Part shown: positions 61,045 through 64,000 of the stretch, piece after piece
How positions within the stretch are numbered: position 1 is the stretch's first letter
How the letters are laid out: each line of letters begins with the position of its first letter
NCBI RefSeq assembly: GCF_001422375.1
Contig: NZ_LMMU01000001.1
Coordinates: 1,858,178 to 1,922,177 of the forward strand
Reading direction: 5' to 3'
Source of the DNA: Methylobacterium sp. Leaf99
GTDB lineage: Bacteria > Pseudomonadota > Alphaproteobacteria > Rhizobiales > Beijerinckiaceae
DNA: 64,000 nt
Program-made: the position numbers and the translations under genes
The notes under the pieces: model-generated
What the model was told of the DNA's origin: nothing
The model's input: only the letters and a program-made list of their open reading frames with translations
Database searches by the model: none

Positions 61045-61352
61045 GCGCCGTCTCCCGGCGTCACGCCCTGCTGGGCGAACAGGCGCGCGACGGCGGCCGC
61101 GATGGTCACTACGGCGGACAGGGCCGCGAAGGTGCCGGCGGCGATGGGCGGGTTCGAGGTGAACACCGACAGCGCCACCTCGATGCCGGAGAGGACGGCA
61201 GCGATGAGCGCGAGGCGGATGCTCCAGGCTCGGCGCAGCAGGGTGCGCCAGTTCTCGTGAAGCCGGAAGCGGGCGGCGGCGATGGCGGCGAGGCGTGCGC
61301 CGGCGGCCGCGCGCAGACGCGCGAAGGCGCCCGCGTCGGGGGACGTGGTCAT
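61041..61352 (-). CDS. Holin-like phage membrane protein
   Basis: 103 residues. The phage motif FRLHENWRTLLRRAWSIRLA precedes two transmembrane helices (LIAAVLSGIEVALSVF; AAGTFAALSAVVTIAAAVAR). This arrangement is widespread directly upstream of GH24 endolysins in alphaproteobacterial phages (DUF7940-like). It overlaps the endolysin start by 4 bp. Confidence 0.75.
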   Translation of the reverse strand: MTTSPDAGAFARLRAAAGARLAAIAAARFRLHENWRTLLRRAWSIRLALIAAVLSGIEVALSVFTSNPPIAAGTFAALSAVVTIAAAVARLFAQQGVTPGDGA

Positions 61353-61374
61353 GGTGGAGCTCCGGAGTGGGAGG

Positions 61375-61734
61375 TCAGCCGAGGACGGTGACGCGCACGG
61401 TGGCGAGACCGCGCTGCGTGATGCCGAGCGCCCGCGCGGCGCCGAGCGACAGGTCGATGAGGCGGCGTAGGCGCGGGCGCGGACCGCGATCGTTGATCGG
61501 CACCACCACGCTGCGGCCGGTGGCGAGGGCGGTGACGCGGACGCGGGTGCCGAGTGGCAGCGTCCAGTGCGCCGCCCCGAGCTGGGATGGGATGAAAGGC
61601 CGGCCATCAGCGCGGCGAGCGCCGCTCTCGTGGCCGTAGAACGAGGCGCGGCCGATCTGGTCGGCGCAAGCGGGCGTCGTCGCGAGCATGGCACAAGCGA
61701 AGAAAGCCCGCAGCGCGAGGCGCCGCAGGATCAT
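61375..61734 (-). CDS. RlpA-like double-psi beta-barrel protein
   Basis: 119 residues with a signal peptide (FFACAMLATTPACA). The RlpA/DPBB pattern is present: GRASFYGHESGARRADGRPF, then LPLGTRVRVTALATGRSVVV, then NDRGPRPRLRRLIDLS. Such proteins bind or cut denuded glycans. First gene of the lysis string, 22 bp upstream of the holin-like gene. Confidence 0.82.
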   Translation of the reverse strand: MILRRLALRAFFACAMLATTPACADQIGRASFYGHESGARRADGRPFIPSQLGAAHWTLPLGTRVRVTALATGRSVVVPINDRGPRPRLRRLIDLSLGAARALGITQRGLATVRVTVLG

Positions 61735-61834
61735 ATTCGATGTCCCTTCTCAAATTTAGAGGCTATGAATGCCGCGAAGAGAGTCAGCTGTTGGAAATAT
61801 CCAACTGATAAGCTTGACCGCTGGAGGGAGACGC

Positions 61835-62134
61835 ATGCGCCTCGTGCTCACGATTAGTTTATTGGCTTGCGCCGTAAGCGCTGCGGTCGCAGAACCGGCG
61901 CTACCGATTAAACCCGTTCATGGATCGACCAAGGAGTTTCGCGATCGCCAAGAGCAGATGGAAGATAAATCCAAAGCTGCTCTAACCGATCAAGAGACGC
62001 GAAACGCTCGGTTCGATGATAGGGTCCGACGGGCAACAGGATCGGTTTGCAACGGATGCTTCGCCGAACCAACCGGAAGAACCCGGGCACACAAGCAGAA
62101 GGCAGCCAGCCATTCTCGCGACGATGCTGAATAG
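61835..62134 (+). CDS. Small exported protein
   Basis: 99 residues with GGAGGGAG before the ATG, a signal peptide (LVLTISLLACAVSAAVA) and a charged Gln/Arg/Lys-rich mature part with a CNGC pair. It is on the opposite strand to the lysis genes, so probably an independently transcribed cargo (moron) gene. Confidence 0.55.
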   Translation: MRLVLTISLLACAVSAAVAEPALPIKPVHGSTKEFRDRQEQMEDKSKAALTDQETRNARFDDRVRRATGSVCNGCFAEPTGRTRAHKQKAASHSRDDAE

Positions 62135-62325
62135 GCTCGAACGATAGCCCAATTTTGATACGCGCTGCCGCTTGTGCTCAGTCAGAGCAAGGCTAGGACT
62201 TCACGCCCCACCGTTCCCACCAAAGCCCGACCCCTGCCTGCCAGACCACCCAGCACAGGGTATGGTAGGCGCGGCGTCGGTCATGGCGAACCCCGTGGTA
62301 AGGCAGGGGCGACAGGAGCGTGGCA

Positions 62326-62628
62326 ATGAACGAGTGGTCCCACCTGACGGACGAAGAGCTTCAAGCACTCATTGGACGGATTATGGCCGAGGCCATCCGA
62401 CCGATCTTCGAGGGCACCACACGGACCGAAGTTACAAAAAAAATGGCCGACACACTGGAGCGGATGACGGGGCTAGAAGGCAACGTCGAGGTCATCGCAG
62501 GACCGATCGACAAATCGACCGGCTTGGCCACGTTCACCTACGTCGCGAAGACTCCGATGGGCGAAGCCTACATTCGGGGAATCGCCAGGGACGAGGAATT
62601 GCAGGCATTGGAGGCCTCCATTCACTAG
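62326..62628 (+). CDS. Small hypothetical protein
   Basis: 100 residues, MNEWSHLTDEELQALIGRIM, mixed alpha/beta; no recognised domain. ACAGGAG lies upstream of ATG 62326. Codirectional with the previous small gene. Confidence 0.55.
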   Translation: MNEWSHLTDEELQALIGRIMAEAIRPIFEGTTRTEVTKKMADTLERMTGLEGNVEVIAGPIDKSTGLATFTYVAKTPMGEAYIRGIARDEELQALEASIH

Positions 62629-62772
62629 TCGCTGTCGACCGCCACCAGATGCAGCGTTCCGGCCGACGTCTTGAGAGGGCACGGCGTTGCTCTGCCGGCG
62701 CGGGATCGTAAGGGGGGCAGGGGTGCGAAAGTTTCGCAGGGCTCGGGCACGTTTGGCGTGTTATCCGGCTGC

Positions 62773-62883
62773 ATGCCCCGTTGGTTCTTCCTGCTCGTCG
62801 TCATCTCCCTTGGCCTGTCCGTAGCCGGCGGCGTGCTGATCTTCATACGGTCGCCGACGCCGGTGGCGCAGCGGGTGGACTGA
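62773..62883 (+). CDS. Single-pass membrane micropeptide
   Basis: 36 residues, MPRWFFLLVVISLGLSVAGG, then VLIFIRSPTPVAQRVD: one transmembrane helix with a short polar tail. Such peptides are common in methylobacteria; coding status is inferred from hydrophobicity only. Confidence 0.4.
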   Translation: MPRWFFLLVVISLGLSVAGGVLIFIRSPTPVAQRVD

Positions 62884-63035
62884 CGGCGGTTCGAAAAGGG
62901 CCATGATATTGTCCGACTAGCGCGGGGTATAAAGTCGGCGGTGGGCTTTATAGGCTTGGGCGGTTTCGCTTTAAACCGCCCCTCACCGCAGCCTGATTTT
63001 GATGCGCTACGCCGCTTGTGTTCGGCGGCGAGGAG

Positions 63036-63308
63036 CTACGCCGCCGACTGGATCACGCCGAGCTTGATCGCGGCGGCGCGCTCGGCCGTCAGGGTGCCGA
63101 TGGACTGGCAGAAGTCGATGCCTTCGATCACGGCCAGGTCGGCGACGTCTACCTCGGCGAGGCGGGGATCGTCGAGGGAGCCGAACAAGATGTCGAGGGC
63201 ATCGCGGGCGAACGCTTTGGCCTCGTCTTCTTGGGCGTAGGCCCGCGCCCGCTTGATCGCGACCTACTCGCCGACGCTGAACTGCGCCTTGAAGCGGATC
63301 GGGGTCAT
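63036..63308 (-). pseudogene. Phage-type hypothetical gene interrupted by an amber codon
   Basis: The frame starts TPIRFKAQFSVGE, meets TAG at 63264-63266, then continues as VAIKRARAYAQEDEAKAFAR to IKLGVIQSAA-stop. Codon usage and protein-like sequence are continuous on both sides of the TAG, so this looks like a single nonsense mutation (for example CAG to TAG). Confidence 0.65.
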
Positions 63309-63378
63309 GAGGGTGCGGAGCGTCACCCGCGTCAGCGTTGCCGGCCTCTGGTAGCCGATATTACCTGCCCTCGGGCGA

Positions 63379-63576
63379 CTACTGACGGCGAGCCGCATCC
63401 CATAGCGCGTCAACCTCGATATCACCCATGCCGATCTCAAGGGCTAGAGCGGCAATGTAGGGGTGATTTCGCTGCCAAGTCGTCGCCGAATTCCAGTAGA
63501 TGCGGACTGGCTCATACGGATGCGTATCAACAGCCTCCTGCGCAGCCGTAAGACGACCCGAGTTGAAGAGTGCCAT
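63379..63576 (-). CDS. Small phage tail-region protein
   Basis: 65 residues from MALFNSGRLTAAQEAVDTHP, with EPVRIYWNSATTWQRNHPYI and ALWDAARR. Compact, Trp-rich proteins of this kind lie directly downstream of tail fibre genes. Longer starts (63606, 63636) are possible; AAGGGA precedes the chosen ATG. Confidence 0.6.
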   Translation of the reverse strand: MALFNSGRLTAAQEAVDTHPYEPVRIYWNSATTWQRNHPYIAALALEIGMGDIEVDALWDAARRQ

Positions 63577-63639
63577 TTTCCCTTGTGCCGGAGAAATGTC
63601 CGGCAGCATGGGTCGCGCCCATGAACGTGCACCCATAAT

Positions 63640-64000
63640 CTAACTCCACTGCAAGAGGGCGCCGCCGATATCGATGACGGCGTCGTTCTGTGAGCGCAGC
63701 CGGTAGCGCATCGTCTGGCCGGCTGGCTGACCAGAGATATCGGCAAGCCCCTCAACGAGCTCGAAGCCGTCCGCCTGTGTGCCGGCGAGCACCAGGGGCA
63801 CCGCCGACCATGATGCCCCATTGTTCCGAGACACCTCGCCGATCAAATCGGAAAAGTTCGCGCCATTGGGGCGCTTTATCTGTGCGCCAAGGCGGACAGC
63901 GGTGGGTGTTGCGGCCGCCGCGAAGGGGTTCGAGGTGACGGCCGGCGCGACCGTTGGCGGACCAAACACGCCGAAACCATACCCTCGCCGTTGCGTCTCG
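63640..64000 (-). CDS. Phage tail/host-recognition protein, C-terminal part (runs off window)
   Basis: The frame is open to the right edge (YGFGVFGPPTVAPAV at the edge). The visible 120 residues, RNNGASWSAVPLVLAGTQAD and MRYRLRSQNDAVIDIGGALL, resemble the beta-rich C-terminus of tail fibre or tail-tip proteins. It marks the start of the structural module of a leftward-transcribed prophage beyond the window. Confidence 0.6.
   Translation of the reverse strand, partial: ETQRRGYGFGVFGPPTVAPAVTSNPFAAAATPTAVRLGAQIKRPNGANFSDLIGEVSRNNGASWSAVPLVLAGTQADGFELVEGLADISGQPAGQTMRYRLRSQNDAVIDIGGALLQWS

Overview
The window looks like a high-GC alphaproteobacterial chromosome, most likely Methylobacterium/Methylorubrum or a close relative. 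This is inferred from the Ccm system I locus, a MucR/Ros regulator, a Rhodobacter-type gene transfer agent (GTA) cluster and GTTC-N7-GTTC SOS boxes, not from an rRNA gene. No rRNA, tRNA or CRISPR array was seen.

Layout. 1-13.4 kb is core chromosome: a truncated YgiQ-type radical SAM gene, a XerC/D recombinase, a histidine phosphatase, a metal exporter pair (NicO plus DUF1007), the cytochrome c maturation operon ccmI-ccmE-ccmF-ccmH, and a PhoPQ-like two-component system. The sensor kinase and response regulator genes are separated by a RES/Xre toxin-antitoxin pair and an orphan VapB-like gene. The kinase is preceded by a ladder of three overlapping six-codon mini-ORFs.

13.4-44.1 kb is a GTA structural cluster read on the minus strand. 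From right to left it holds a terminase remnant, portal, prohead protease, capsid, connector, head-closure and tail genes, tape measure, gp12 to gp15, a DUF2793 protein, and an endolysin with small membrane proteins. Non-GTA genes sit inside it: three trypsin-like proteases between capsid and gp6, and MucR, AraC and a DMT transporter between gp14 and gp15.

34.93-42.98 kb is the highlight. An element of about 8.06 kb splits the portal gene exactly between two copies of the 9-bp core GCTTCCAGT. It carries a large serine integrase at one edge, a second small serine recombinase with an inverted-repeat site, a DUF488 protein with an unrecognised partner, a zinc-ribbon protein, a pRiA4b ORF-3 protein and an HTH protein. 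Removing the sequence between the cores restores one continuous 383-residue portal frame.

44.1-64.0 kb is a mosaic, richer in A+T in places. The GTA terminase breaks off at about 44,132. There follow a tandem GAAC-spaced SOS-like site, relics of two duplicated small genes, a PilZ gene, small hypothetical genes, an HD hydrolase, SOS-controlled umuDC, and two RTX-type secreted proteins. Near these are three tandem XRE regulators and a SapC/methyltransferase cluster. Finally comes a phage-type lysis module (holin-like, SAR-type endolysin, overlapping Rz/Rz1-like spanins, RlpA-like protein) and the end of a tail protein that runs off the window. Lysis and tail genes read leftward, suggesting a prophage continuing to the right.

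Taken together, the GTA is interrupted at the portal (apparently reversibly) and truncated at the terminase (apparently not), so it should not make particles in this arrangement unless it is repaired.
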